Positions 10,084 through 20,295 of a stretch of DNA of 64,000 bases are shown piece by piece. The notes under the pieces were generated by a model, which worked only from the letters and a program-made list of their open reading frames with translations, ran no database searches and was not told the DNA's origin. Both the position numbers and the translations under genes were made by a program. Positions within the stretch are counted from its first letter, which is position 1; the number at the start of each line of letters is the position of its first letter. The stretch is from Candidatus Opimibacter skivensis (lineage in GTDB: Bacteria > Bacteroidota > Bacteroidia > Chitinophagales > Saprospiraceae), in the NCBI GenBank assembly GCA_016721905.1, contig JADKHH010000033.1, positions 341,001 through 405,000 of the forward strand. Reading direction: 5' to 3'.

Positions 10084-10239
10084 TTATTTCACGCGCATGG
10101 TGTCGGAAACAGTCAGCTTGTGACGGCCACGGGCACGGCGTGCGTTGAGCACTTTACGCCCGGACTTTGAACTCATTCGTGAACGGAAACCATGTTTGTT
10201 CACTTTCTTCCTTCTGGATGGCTGAAATGTCCTTTTCAT
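10084..10239 (-). CDS. rpmH: 50S ribosomal protein L34
   Basis: The protein has 51 residues beginning [19 protein letters not shown] and ending with an Arg/Lys-rich tail, the L34 signature. An upstream in-frame ATG at 10290 would add 17 residues unlike L34, so the start is at 10239. It is the first gene of the rpmH-rnpA pair, followed by an intrinsic terminator. Confidence 0.97.
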   Translation of the reverse strand: MKRTFQPSRRKKVNKHGFRSRMSSKSGRKVLNARRARGRHKLTVSDTMRVK

Positions 10240-10380
10240 TGCTGTATTAACTGTTTGATTATTAGCCTGCTCGGTTAAAAGCGGGCACAAATGTAGTTAT
10301 TTTTTAAAAAAGATGGCCTTTTTATCTAAAAAAGGTCATTTCCTATGTTCAAATTCCGTGCCTGAAGGCCAGGATTCCCT

Positions 10381-12334
10381 TTATCCGTTCATCGAAATCA
10401 GGAATTCCTCGTTCGTCCGGGTATTGATCATGTGCTTGCGGAGGAACTCCATAGCTTCATCCGGCTTCATATCCGCGAGGTAATTACGCAGGATAAACAT
10501 CCGCTGGAGGATAGCATCATCAAGCAGCAATTCTTCGCGACGTGTGCTTGATTTGGTAAGATCGATCGAAGGATACATCCGCTTGTTGGCCAGTGACCTG
10601 TCAAGCTGAAGCTCCATGTTACCGGTTCCCTTGAATTCTTCAAAAATCACACCGTCCATCTTAGAGCCAGTATCGATCAGCGCGGTAGCCAATACGGTGA
10701 GAGATCCACCGTTTTCAATATTCCGGGCTGCACCAAAAAACTGTTTTGGCTTGTGCAATGCATTTGCTTCCACACCACCGGAAAGTACTTTTCCACTGGA
10801 TGGTGCAACTGTATTGTATGCACGGGCTAGACGTGTGATTGAATCCAGCAGGATGACTACATCATGGCCACATTCTACAAGGCGCTTAGCTTTCTCGAGG
10901 ATGATATTGGCTACACGTACGTGGTTATCTGCAGGCTCATCAAAGGTGGAGGATACAACCTCTGCCTTTACATTTCGGCGCATATCAGTCACCTCTTCCG
11001 GACGCTCATCGATCAGCAATACAATCAAATAGCATTCAGGATGATTGGCAGCAATCGCGTTGGCTATGTCTTTCAGCAAAAAGGTTTTACCTGTCTTTGG
11101 TTGAGCTACGATCAGACCCCGCTGTCCTTTACCCAGTGGGGTGAAAAGGTCAATCATACGGTTACCATAATCCTTGCCGGTAGGATGTGTCAACAAGTTG
11201 AACTTTTCCGTCGGGAACAATGGTGTGAGGTAATCGAAAGGCACCCTGTCACGGACTTCATCCGGTGTTTTTCCATTGACCGTCGAAACCCTTAACAATG
11301 CAAAATATTTCTCGCCTTCTTTTGGAGGTCGGATGGCTCCTTTTACGGTGTCACCTGTATTGAGACCAAATAATTTAATCTGCGAAGGTGAAACGTAAAT
11401 ATCATCGGGTGATGAGAGGTAATTGTAATCCGAAGACCTTAAGAAGCCATATCCATCTGACATCATTTCCAGTACACCATCACCTTCAATGATTCCATCA
11501 ACTTCTACATTAAAACGTTCGCGGGCTTCGCGTTGAAAATCCCTGGCATCACGCTGTGGCGGATTTCTGGGTTCATTTACACCAGGGGTCTGTGTCCTGG
11601 CTTCAAGCGGCAGACCTGGGTTGTCTGTTGTCTTGTGGTTGGCGAGGCTCTCTTTGCTCTCTGCCTTCCTGAGGTTGGCGCTGATCTCTTGGTTCCCTTT
11701 GTTCTCTTGGCTCTCTTTGTTCTCTAGGTTCCCTTTGTTCTCGGGGTTCCTGAGGCACACGTGGTTCTCTTTGATCTCTCGGCTCTCTTTGTTCTCTTGG
11801 TTCCTGAGGCGCACGTGGTTCCCTTTGTTGATGTGGGGCACGTGGTTCTCTTGGTTCGTGTGGAGTTCGTGGCTCTCTTGGTTCGTGTGGAGTCCGTGGT
11901 TCCCTGGGTATGTGAGGAGTCCTTTCTTTATGTTCAGGTCTGCGGGGATGCTGAGGGCGCTCAGGCTGTACGGCCGGAGTTTTTACTGGAGGTACTGTTG
12001 TTTCCTCATCGGCTATCTCATCTGCTTCTTCTTCGGAGGTGTGCTCTGCTTCTTTGGAAGGTGCTGGTTTTCTACCTCTTTTTGGGATGGCACCAGGTTG
12101 CCTTTTGTCCACTCTCATGTTGTCACTGGAGACGGGCACTTCATCAGGAAGGTCACCGCTATCGGAGCCATTGGTTCCTGGTTTCTTTTTTTCGCCGGCA
12201 AGCGCCTGGTGATCCAGGATAGTGTAGACTAACTCTTGTTTGTTGAGCTTCTTAAAGCCATCTACGCCGAGCGAATCAGCAAGTTCCCTTAGCTCAGGAA
12301 CGAGCATGTCATTCAACTGCAAAATATCGTACAT
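10381..12334 (-). CDS. rho: Transcription termination factor Rho (one frameshift)
   Basis: Rho is the hexameric RNA-dependent ATPase that ends transcription. The N-terminal Rho_N domain is at [20 protein letters not shown]. It is followed by an Arg/Glu/Pro/Gln-rich linker ([13 protein letters not shown] repeats) of roughly 110 residues, the RNA-binding cold-shock-like domain ([17 protein letters not shown]), and the ATPase core with Walker A (AQPKTGKT), Walker B ([13 protein letters not shown]) and the [10 protein letters not shown] block. The N-terminal frame stops at 11603 while the rest continues in the next frame. Removing one C from a CCC run near 11620 restores a smooth join. Rho is normally essential, so this is probably a sequence error. 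Total length is about 650 residues, usual for Bacteroidota. The linker codons form a tandem DNA repeat at about 11640-11930. Confidence 0.9.
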
Positions 12335-12528
12335 GATATGATCAGATAATTAATACGGATACAAAAAAATAGGATTCAATCAGAAATACTAACACTCGGT
12401 CCCGTTCACTTCACTCAACCACGAATCACAGTTTTATTTAGAATTGGAGGATCTGAAGGACGATCAGAACGGTATTGTAGGTGTGTAAAACGCCACTAAG
12501 GTAAAAACTATTTTTAATTCAGGGGAAT

Positions 12529-12536
12529 TACCTTTG
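12529..12536 (+). promoter_or_regulatory. -7 promoter element of serS (TACCTTTG)
   Basis: TACCTTTG matches TAnnTTTG and lies about 62 bases upstream of the chosen serS start, in the rho-serS divergent spacer. No clear -33 box was found. Confidence 0.4.
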
Positions 12537-12598
12537 GTGAAATTTTAGAAGGAATCTACAGTGCTTAAACGGTGGATGACCTTGAAAAGTTGCTTTAT

Positions 12599-13888
12599 AT
12601 GCTAGAAATACAAATTTTACGTGACCAGAAAGACAGGGCAATTGCCGGTCTTAAGAAAAGGGGTTTTTCTGACGAAAGACTGCTTATTATTGATCAGATT
12701 GTGGCTCTTGATGATCTCAGGAAAGATCAGCAGACCCAACTGGATGTGCAGCTCAATGAGCGAAATACACTGTCTGATGAGATAGGCAATCTCTTCAAAT
12801 CAGGCAAAGCCCAGGAAGCTAACCAGCTGAAAATCAAAGTCCAGGCTATCAAAGAAGCCGCCGAAACCCTGGAAGTCAAGTTGCAACAAACCAAATCGGA
12901 CCTGGATGCAATGCTGGTTTCCCTGCCTAATATCCCACATGCCAATGTGCCTGAAGGCAGGACTCCTGAAGACAATAAGGTCCACCAGGCATGGGATGGA
13001 GAATTTCCAACTTTACCCGCAGGCGCCTTACCGCATTGGGAACTGGCAGAAAAATATAATCTCATTGATTTCAAGCTAGGTGCCTTCATTACTGGCAGTG
13101 GATTTCCATTGTACAGAGGCAAAGGGGCCCGTTTGCAGAGGGCTTTGATCAATTATTTCCTTGATCAGGCCAGAAGAGCAGGATTTGAGGAAATATTGCC
13201 GCCTTTTATGGTCAATGCGGACTCTGCTTACGGAACCGGGCAACTCCCTGATAAAGAGGCCCAGATGTATTATATGGAAAAAGATGACCTCTATCTTGTA
13301 CCCACTGCAGAGGTGCCAGTGACCAACATGTACAGGGGCCAGATAGTGTCAGAATCAGACCTCCCCATCAAATTAACCGCTTACACACCGTGTTTCAGAC
13401 GGGAGGCCGGATCCTATGGCTCTGATGTCAAAGGACTCAACCGGGTACACCAGTTTGATAAGGTGGAAATAGTCCAGTTTGAGCACCCTAGTCGTTCTTA
13501 TGAAACGCTGCAAGCAATGGTCAATCATGTGTCTCACCTGATGGAAAGCCTTGAATTGCCGTACAGAATCCTTCATTTATGTGGAGGGGATATGGGTTTT
13601 ACGTCAGCGACGACCTATGATTTTGAAGTTTATTCCGCGGCCCAACAGAAATGGCTGGAAGTGAGCTCCGTATCTAATTTTGAATCCTTCCAGGCCAACC
13701 GGATGAAAATACGGTTCAAGGACGAGAAGGGTAAAATGCAACTTGTACATACGCTCAATGGCAGTGCTTTAGCACTCGCCAGGATCGTAGCAGCTTTGCT
13801 GGAAAACAACCAGACCGAAAATGGTATCAGGCTGCCGCAAGTGCTGGTGCCATATACCGGATTTGAATTTATTGGAGCGGAGGAATAA
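12599..13888 (+). CDS. serS: Seryl-tRNA synthetase
   Basis: SerRS charges tRNA-Ser with serine and also prepares the selenocysteine precursor. An N-terminal antiparallel coiled-coil arm (about residues 25-100, rich in KIKVQAIKEAAE-like heptads) is followed by a class II catalytic core: motif 2 CFRREAGSYGSDVKG and motif 3 GSALALARIVAALLEN. VPTAEVPVTN contributes to serine binding. The start MLEIQILRDQK is the usual SerRS start; an in-frame codon at 12572 adds nine unlike residues. At 429 residues the length is standard. It is a single gene, divergent from rho. Confidence 0.97.
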   Translation: MLEIQILRDQKDRAIAGLKKRGFSDERLLIIDQIVALDDLRKDQQTQLDVQLNERNTLSDEIGNLFKSGKAQEANQLKIKVQAIKEAAETLEVKLQQTKSDLDAMLVSLPNIPHANVPEGRTPEDNKVHQAWDGEFPTLPAGALPHWELAEKYNLIDFKLGAFITGSGFPLYRGKGARLQRALINYFLDQARRAGFEEILPPFMVNADSAYGTGQLPDKEAQMYYMEKDDLYLVPTAEVPVTNMYRGQIVSESDLPIKLTAYTPCFRREAGSYGSDVKGLNRVHQFDKVEIVQFEHPSRSYETLQAMVNHVSHLMESLELPYRILHLCGGDMGFTSATTYDFEVYSAAQQKWLEVSSVSNFESFQANRMKIRFKDEKGKMQLVHTLNGSALALARIVAALLENNQTENGIRLPQVLVPYTGFEFIGAEE

Positions 13889-13988
13889 AATTGTGAGTCA
13901 GTTACCCTCGATTTGAAACCTCCTGGGCTATTTTTGCATTTATAGGATATTAAATACAACCTTTGGGTTGTTCACTAAACCAAAAAAA

Positions 13989-14669
13989 ATGAGTGTAGGT
14001 TATTTGGTATTAATTGGCGCTCTTGCGCTTGTTGGATTCCTGGTACAAAACCGGTTGAAATCCAAGTTTCATAAATATGGCCAGGTTGGCCTTTCAAATG
14101 GTATGTCAGGTTACCAGGTGGCGACAGCGATGCTCAACCACTATGGCATCCATAATGTATCAGTCGTACAAGGAGAAGGATTCCTGTCTGATCACTACAA
14201 TCCTCAGACTAAAACTGTTGCATTGAGTCCTGAAGTGTATAATGGTCGTTCAGTGGCGGCAGCAGCAGTTGCTGCACACGAGTGCGGTCATGCCGTGCAG
14301 GATGATACTGCATATAGCATGCTGAGGCTGCGGAGTGCATTAGTGCCTGTGGTTAAAATTGCCGCTGTTGCGCAGCAATGGGGATTTATGGCTGCTATTT
14401 TCTTACTGGGTGTATTTCCTCAGTTGTTACTGATCCTGATCATCGCGATGGCGATCACCACCTTGTTCAGCCTCATTACACTGCCGGTGGAGTTTGACGC
14501 CAGCCGACGTGCCCTCGTATGGCTCGACAATACAGGCACTACGCATGGAACGGAGTATGATTATGCAAAGGACTCCCTGAAATGGGCTGCTATGACCTAC
14601 CTGGTTGCCGCACTTTCTTCAGTGGCTATGCTGGTTTACTTTATCCTTTCGTATTTTGGCCGCGAGTAA
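13989..14669 (+). CDS. YugP-type zinc metallopeptidase (Zn_peptidase_2 family)
   Basis: This is a membrane protein with an N-terminal transmembrane helix (about residues 4-22) and at least two more near the middle and the C-terminus. The zinc motif AAHECGHAVQ (HExxH) and the downstream LPVEFDASRRAL block are characteristic of the YugP-like PF04298 family of neutral zinc peptidases. Substrates are not known. The ATG at 13989 (MSVGYLVLIGAL) places the helix at the very N-terminus as in relatives; 13968 is a possible upstream start. The protein is 226 residues, of usual length. It lies between serS and frr on the same strand. Confidence 0.88.
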   Translation: MSVGYLVLIGALALVGFLVQNRLKSKFHKYGQVGLSNGMSGYQVATAMLNHYGIHNVSVVQGEGFLSDHYNPQTKTVALSPEVYNGRSVAAAAVAAHECGHAVQDDTAYSMLRLRSALVPVVKIAAVAQQWGFMAAIFLLGVFPQLLLILIIAMAITTLFSLITLPVEFDASRRALVWLDNTGTTHGTEYDYAKDSLKWAAMTYLVAALSSVAMLVYFILSYFGRE

Positions 14670-14724
14670 TTGACCTGCTGATATAGTTAGGAAAACTCAT
14701 CTTGATAACTTCAATACAGATCCC

Positions 14725-15288
14725 ATGCATGAAAAAATAGACAGTACGATCGCCCATGGCCAGGAGCAAATGGACCATGCGGTCGACCACCTGAAAAAGG
14801 AATTGACAAAAATCCGGACAGGAAAAGCCGCGACAGGTATGTTGGACGGACTTCTTGTGGAATACTATGGGGGTAATGTCCCATTAGCGCAGGTAGCTAA
14901 TGTGGGCATAGCGGATGCCCGGACGATCACCATACAGCCTTGGGAAAAAGGTATGCTCGCGAAAATCGAACATTCCATTTTCGCTGCCAATATGGGCGTC
15001 ACGCCAATGAATGACGGAGAGATCATTCGCATTTCGATACCACCATTGACTGAGGAGAGACGTCGTGACCTGGCCAAACAAGCCAAAGTGATGGGCGAAG
15101 ATGCTAAAGTCGCGCTGCGCCAGATCCGTCACAAAGTCATGGATTTCATCAAGAAAGAAATCAAGGACGGCTATCCTGAAGATATGGGAAAGAAGAAAGA
15201 AGCGGATGTAGATAAAATGGTCCATACCCATACAGATGCGGTTGATCATCTAATCGCCGCAAAAGAAAAGGATATCATGACGGTTTAA
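14725..15288 (+). CDS. frr: Ribosome recycling factor
   Basis: RRF works with EF-G to split the post-termination ribosome. The protein has 187 residues, the standard length, with the family blocks LKKELTKIRTGKA, PWEKGMLAKIEHSI, IRISIPPLTEERRRDLAK and VALRQIRHKVMD. The middle region (about 30-105) is the beta/alpha domain II, and the long helices on either side form the three-helix bundle. A strong terminator follows directly, so it closes a transcription unit. pyrH, its frequent neighbour elsewhere, is not next to it. Confidence 0.97.
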   Translation: MHEKIDSTIAHGQEQMDHAVDHLKKELTKIRTGKAATGMLDGLLVEYYGGNVPLAQVANVGIADARTITIQPWEKGMLAKIEHSIFAANMGVTPMNDGEIIRISIPPLTEERRRDLAKQAKVMGEDAKVALRQIRHKVMDFIKKEIKDGYPEDMGKKKEADVDKMVHTHTDAVDHLIAAKEKDIMTV

Positions 15289-15325
15289 GACAACCTTGGT
15301 TGCTTTACCAATTTTACGATTTTAC

Positions 15326-15360
15326 AAAGGGGTTTGAATTCAATTTCAAACCCTTTTTTT
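15326..15360 (+). terminator. Intrinsic terminator after frr
   Basis: GGGTTTGAA pairs with TTCAAACCC around a short loop, followed by seven T residues, 37 bases after the frr stop. Confidence 0.85.
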
Positions 15361-15550
15361 ATGTTTCATGGAAAGTTCGGAATCCTGCGCCGGACCATTT
15401 CAACCTCGTAAAATACCTATTATGTGGATGAATCCGGCACACTCATCTATTGAGTTGATCCATGGGTTTACACTTTTCTATATTGGAATGTATTTCAAGA
15501 CACGCCAAACCGCCTGATTATATCCACCACTTCAAACGCTGTTTATTCCG

Positions 15551-17446
15551 ATGAAAAATCTAATCTATCTGCTCCTCCTTTCCATGACGATACCCTCCTG
15601 CAAAAAAGAAGAAGCCCGCCAGGTCAATCAATATACGATTGAACAATTCTACGCCAACACCCGCTTTGAAGGAGGCACCTTCTCTGCGGATGAGACCAGG
15701 TTACTGGTAGGCAGTGATGAAACCGGCATCTTTAACCTGTACGAAATCACTTTGGCGGATGGCGCAAAAAAACAGTTGACCACCTCGACTGTCGAATCCT
15801 TTTATACCATTGATTATGTACCCGGGATCCAATGCTCTGATCTACAGCGCTGATAAAGGAGGAAATGAAATAGATCATCTCTACCTGCTCGAAGAAAGAG
15901 GCAAGACTACAGACCTGACCCCGGGAGAAAACAATAAAGTTTCCTTCTTCAAATGGAGTGAAGACAAAAAATCCATGTTTTATATCTCCAATGTCCGTGA
16001 CCCCAAATACTTTGATGTCTATAAAATGAATATTGGAGAATGGATACCTACCCTTTTCTATGAAAATAAATATGGCCTCAATGTAGATGACATATCTGAT
16101 GACGAAAAAAACACTGGCCATATCCAAAACCATCACGACCAGTGAAAATGAATTCTACCTGATCAACAGGGAGACCGGAGCGCAAACTGAACTCTCCCTA
16201 CCTGACCAGAAAGGTAGATATGACGTCTCAGGGATTTCGCAAAGACAGCAAATACGTCTTCTATCTCACAGATGGTGGAAAGGAATTTACCTACCTCGTT
16301 CAATATGATATGAATAGCGGAGAGCGTAAAGTACTTTATGAAACCAACTGGGATGTGATGTACACTTTCCTGAGTGAAAACGAAACCTACAGGATCATCG
16401 CCATCAATCAAGATGGTAAAAACACAATCATCATGCAGGATGCCGCTTCGGGCAAAACCATTGATTTTCCTGCCATACCTGATGGTGATATTCTTGGCGT
16501 AGAAATATCCGACAGTGAAAAACTAATGCGGCTTTCAGTAGGTACTTCAAAGGCACCGAACAACATTTATCTCTACAACCTGGAGACCAAAGAACTTAAA
16601 AAACTAACCGAAAGCCTCAACAAAGAAATCAATGCAGATGACCTCGTCGCTGCTGAGGTAGTGCGATACAAATCCTTTGATGGCCTTGATATTCCTGCCA
16701 TCTATTACAAACCACACCAGGCAACTCCAGAACAAAAAGTTCCTGCTTTAGTATGGGTGCATGGAGGTCCAGGCGGACAATCGAGGACCGGCTATTTTGC
16801 CTTAATCCAATATCTGGTCAATCATGGATATGCAGTCCTCGCGGTCAATAACAGAGGAAGCAGTGGCTATGGAAAGACCTTCTATAAAATGGATGACCGC
16901 AATCACGGAGACAAAGACCTTAAGGATTGCATTGCCGGTAAAAACTGGCTGGCAACACAGGGTTATATTGATGGTGAGCGGATCGGCATCATCGGTGGTA
17001 GCTATGGTGGCTATATGACCATGGCCGCGATGACCTTCACACCAGATGAATTCAATGTAGGTGTAAATATATTCGGCGTCACCAACTGGCTCCGCACGTT
17101 AAAATCCATTCCTCCATACTGGGAATCATTCAGAAATGCACTCTACACAGAAATGGGCGATCCAAACACGGAAGACTCCGTCCGGTTGTACAACATTTCT
17201 CCTCTGTTCCATGCACATCAAATCAAAAATCCGGTCATGGTACTACAAGGCGCCAATGACCCGAGAGTATTGCAAATCGAATCAGATGAAATTGTAGAGG
17301 CCATCAAGAAAAACAACATTCCGGTGGAATACGTAGTCTTCCCGGATGAAGGACATGGATTCGTCAAAAAAGAAAATGAAATCAAAGGCTATGGCGATAT
17401 CCTGAAATTTCTGGATACACATCTGAAAGAAACAGTTAAGAACTAA
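15551..17446 (+). CDS. S9-family prolyl oligopeptidase-like serine peptidase, lipoprotein (three frameshifts)
   Basis: A lipoprotein signal (MKNLIYLLLLSMTIPSC) is followed by a TolB-like beta-propeller region and a C-terminal alpha/beta-hydrolase peptidase domain. Visible catalytic parts are the oxyanion block WVHGGPGGQSR, the serine nucleophile in GGSYGGYM, the aspartate after VLQGAND and the histidine in DEGHGF. The family cleaves short peptides, often after proline or removing dipeptides. The frame breaks three times: extra G in a GGG run near 15825, extra A in an A7 run near 16107-16113, extra G in a GGG run near 16231. Deleting one base at each site gives one continuous reading frame of about 630 residues. 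The peptidase domain itself (16220-17446) is intact. All three lesions are homopolymer insertions, which favours sequence error over decay, but a young pseudogene cannot be excluded. Confidence 0.8.
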
Positions 17447-17676
17447 GGCGGAGGCTAAGGCTAAAGGTCAATTTGCAAAAAGTAGAGATACGATTCATCG
17501 TGTCTCTACATGTAAAATTTATATTCGTTCAACGGCGTCTCTTCATTTGCAAATTGACATTCGATGAATCGCGTCTCTACATTAGAAATTTATTTTCGAT
17601 TAATCGGGAACCAATATTTGAATCACACATTGAACCTCTCACGTTCTCACGTTCTCACGTTCTCACGTTCTCACGC
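17447..17676. repeat. Palindrome family GTAGAGACGCGAT and octamer STRR
   Basis: GTAGAGATACGAT and ATCGTGTCTCTAC form a hairpin at about 17482-17509. Further half-copies (GGCGTCTCT; GAATCGCGTCTCTAC) follow to 17580, so this is a degraded cluster of the same element that is perfect at 25581-25644. An octamer tract (GTTCTCAC repeated) occupies 17636-17675, ending at the next gene's stop. AAGGCGGAGGCT words start right after the peptidase stop. Confidence 0.7.
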
Positions 17677-18186
17677 CTAACGGAGTACATTGATCAACTT
17701 GCGCACCAGGGACTGACTGCCTGATCTTATTCCTATATCAAGGACCTTATCCACCTGCATCGCCACATCAAGTATTTGGGTTGTCATTTTGTTGATTTCG
17801 TCTACCTCCTTTGTTGAAGCTTTTTCAGGATCGGTGACGCGGATATGCTGAAGGGACTGGATCATTGGATCGAGTTCCCTGCGTTTGCGTTCGCGGGCGA
17901 TTTGTAACGCCATTTTCCATGCATCTTTTTCGGAAGTGTAATATTCCTTGCGGTCTCCGGGGACATATACCTTGTGTACCACCCCCCACTCCATTAAGCT
18001 GCGGAGATTCATGCTCACATTGCCACGTGAAATACCTAGCTCGGCAATGATCTGGTCAGAGGTCAGCGCCTCTGGTGAAATCATCAGCAGGGCATGTATC
18101 TGCCCCATGGTACGGTTGATTCCCCATTGCGAACTCAACTGGCCCCAGGTCTGGATCATCTGGTTTCGGGCTTCTGAATATTTCAT
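17677..18186 (-). CDS. GbsR/MarR-family transcriptional regulator
   Basis: The protein has 169 residues. A winged helix-turn-helix at about residues 25-80 carries the recognition helix in ELGISRGNVSMNLRSLMEWG, and GRKEYY-like residues in the wing (VPGDRKEYY) follow the GbsR pattern. The C-terminal helical part would form the dimer interface. GbsR-type regulators control osmoprotectant or redox genes in other bacteria, but no such genes are adjacent here, so the targets are unknown. It is transcribed alone, convergent with the S9 peptidase gene. Confidence 0.85.
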   Translation of the reverse strand: MKYSEARNQMIQTWGQLSSQWGINRTMGQIHALLMISPEALTSDQIIAELGISRGNVSMNLRSLMEWGVVHKVYVPGDRKEYYTSEKDAWKMALQIARERKRRELDPMIQSLQHIRVTDPEKASTKEVDEINKMTTQILDVAMQVDKVLDIGIRSGSQSLVRKLINVLR

Positions 18187-18503
18187 GTGCTAAAGATAGG
18201 AGAATATAAAAAGGCGAAGGCTGAGGCGAAGGGGCTGAAGGGGCTAAAGAGGCGGAAAGGCAGAAGGGCGGAAAGGGCTTAAGAGGCTTAAGAGCTGTTT
18301 AAGCTAATTGGCCCATTTTCATTAGCGAGAATTAGCGCAAATTAGCGGCTACCCTTTAACTGCGCCTCTGCGTCTCTGCGCGAAAATAAATTTGAAGGAT
18401 TCAAAGCCACAGTATTATAAGGGGCTCAGAAGGCAGTTTGCCCGAAAAAACGCCAGTAAGCGGCACTTATCTTTTTACATTTACGCTGACTAAACAATCA
18501 CGG
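18187..18503. repeat. Low-complexity intergenic block
   Basis: AGGCGAAGGCTG-type words and degenerate GGGGCTGAA / GGCGGAAAG words fill 18210-18290. Three ATTAGCG words follow at about 18320-18345, then GCGCCTCTGCGTCTCTGCGCG. The last 80 bases are plain sequence that should hold the rhomboid promoter, but no clear element is visible. Confidence 0.55.
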
Positions 18504-19205
18504 ATGATTTTTCCAATCGAGGACGAGCAGGTACAAGGCGGACATAAGCCGTTCTTTAGCTATCTGCTGATTGGCATCAACATCCTGGTCTTTTTTATAC
18601 AGGTGACCATACCACCGGGGCTTCAGCAAGGTTTTGTGATGGAATATGGAGTCATCCCAATAGAAATCGTTCATGGCCAGGACTACTTCACCCTCCTGAC
18701 CAACATGTTTCTGCATGGAGGCTGGATGCACCTGATCGGCAACATGCTTTTCCTCTGGGTATTTGCTGACAATATTGAAGCGGTCATCGGGAAGATTCCC
18801 TTTATCCTTTTTTATCTCGGTGGTGGACTGGCCGCTTCTGCCGCACACATCCTCTTTAATCCTGAAAGTTCAATCCCGGCCATAGGCGCGAGTGGTGCTA
18901 TCTCTGCGGTCCTGGGTGCCTATCTGGTGATGTTTCCAGCCAGCAAAATCCGGGTGTTTGTCCTGTTTCTTTTTCGCTCTTTCTATATGCCTGCTCTCTT
19001 CTTCCTTGGCATCTGGGGTGTACAGCAATTTATCAATGGTTTTATTTCGATTGTTCCTTCCTCTGCATACACCACCAGTGTTGCGTGGTGGGCGCATATC
19101 GGGGGTTTTATTTTTGGGCTTGTCACAGGCTACATCATCCGGAGACGGTTCTTATCCCGCTCCAGATACGATACGTACATTGCTTCACGCGAAGACCTGA
19201 TCTGA
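18504..19205 (+). CDS. Rhomboid-family intramembrane serine protease
   Basis: This is a polytopic membrane protein of 233 residues with six predicted hydrophobic segments. The catalytic serine is S130 in IGASGAIS and the histidine is H198 in WWAHIGG; the HLIGNMLFLW block with its asparagine is also conserved. Rhomboids cleave transmembrane helices of other proteins inside the membrane. The ATG at 18504 (MIFPIEDEQ) fits relatives; an upstream in-frame ATG at 18438 lies in repeat-like sequence. It is followed after 4 bases by the GSCFA gene, so the two are probably one operon. Substrates are unknown. Confidence 0.92.
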   Translation: MIFPIEDEQVQGGHKPFFSYLLIGINILVFFIQVTIPPGLQQGFVMEYGVIPIEIVHGQDYFTLLTNMFLHGGWMHLIGNMLFLWVFADNIEAVIGKIPFILFYLGGGLAASAAHILFNPESSIPAIGASGAISAVLGAYLVMFPASKIRVFVLFLFRSFYMPALFFLGIWGVQQFINGFISIVPSSAYTTSVAWWAHIGGFIFGLVTGYIIRRRFLSRSRYDTYIASREDLI

Positions 19206-19209
19206 CCAT

Positions 19210-20211
19210 ATGAAAACGGCTGATCAACTCATTACTAAGGTACCTGTTCCGGATTCCCATCCGAAGATCAGGTACGCCGACCCTATCATGATGGCCGGAT
19301 CTTGTTTTACCGAACATATCAGCAACAAACTTGATCGATACAAATATGATATCGTCAGTAATCCATTTGGCATACTCTACAATCCAATATCCCTGGCTGT
19401 TTCATTTGATCGCATAGCCCATCTTCAATTTTATGATGGTGATGAATTGGTTTTTCAAGATGGCCTCTATCACAGCATGGACCATCATGGTTCGTTTTCA
19501 GGAAAAGATAAAGATGCCGTCCTTGAAAAAATAAACAAGACGCTTCAGCATGCTCATGACCACTTGAAGAAAACCAATGTCGTATGTATCAGCCCAGGGA
19601 CTTCAAAGGTCTATCGGTATGACGTTACATCGGCGATAGCAGGAAACTGTCATAAGATCCCACAGGCTACATTTAGCTATGAACAAATTACATTGCATCA
19701 ATGTGAAGAAGCATTTGAAAAAATATATTCTTCCGTGCAGCTTCTTGCTCCTGCTGCCAGGGTCATCTGGACAGTCAGCCCTGTGAGACATCTCAAAGAC
19801 GGACTAGTAGAAAATCAACGTAGTAAAGCAACGCTGATACTGGCTATCAGTAATATCATCCAAAATCATCCGGGGTCCGATTATTTTCCAGCCTATGAGA
19901 TCATGATGGATGAGCTGCGAGATTACAGATATTATGCCCGCGACCTTGTGCATCCTTCGCCTGTAGCTGTGGATATCATCTGGGATGCCTTTTGCGAGGG
20001 CTATCTTGATACGCACGATCGTACATACCATACTCCTATTGAAAAAATCAAAAGGGCCATGGAACACCGATTCCTGCACATTGATCAGGAAGCGATTCGG
20101 ACATTCGCAAAGGCTCAACTAAATAACATTGACCAATTGGCTAAGCTATTGCCTGACCTCAACTGGCAAAAAGAAAGGCTCCACTTTTTTGAGTTTCTCG
20201 ACATAGATTGA
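19210..20211 (+). CDS. GSCFA domain-containing protein
   Basis: The family-defining motif appears as AGSCFTEHI near residue 30, followed by NPFGILYNP. Later blocks include WTVSPVRHLKDG and YYARDLVHPS, which resemble the GDSL/SGNH-type hydrolase layout with a late Asp/His pair. No signal peptide is present. The protein has 333 residues, of typical length. GSCFA proteins are frequent in Bacteroidota, but their activity is not established. It is closely linked (4 bases) to the rhomboid gene. Confidence 0.88.
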   Translation: MKTADQLITKVPVPDSHPKIRYADPIMMAGSCFTEHISNKLDRYKYDIVSNPFGILYNPISLAVSFDRIAHLQFYDGDELVFQDGLYHSMDHHGSFSGKDKDAVLEKINKTLQHAHDHLKKTNVVCISPGTSKVYRYDVTSAIAGNCHKIPQATFSYEQITLHQCEEAFEKIYSSVQLLAPAARVIWTVSPVRHLKDGLVENQRSKATLILAISNIIQNHPGSDYFPAYEIMMDELRDYRYYARDLVHPSPVAVDIIWDAFCEGYLDTHDRTYHTPIEKIKRAMEHRFLHIDQEAIRTFAKAQLNNIDQLAKLLPDLNWQKERLHFFEFLDID

Positions 20212-20295
20212 TACCATTGGGTGGCTAGAGGATAATACATAACTTGAGATACCATTTGTTGCCTTGCTGACAGGCACTAATCAAAAATACATCTG

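Noticed and set aside
11621..12232. A plus-strand open frame of 203 residues, hydrophobic and Trp/Phe/Leu-rich
   Set aside because: It is the complement of the Arg/Glu/Pro repeat linker of rho, with no independent support.
10381..12334. Programmed ribosomal frameshift in rho
   Set aside because: No slippery heptamer or downstream pseudoknot was evident, and many other genes here carry the same kind of single-base homopolymer change.
15810..16145. Separate small genes upstream of the S9 peptidase domain
   Set aside because: They are consecutive pieces of one propeller region in shifting frames; single-base corrections join them.
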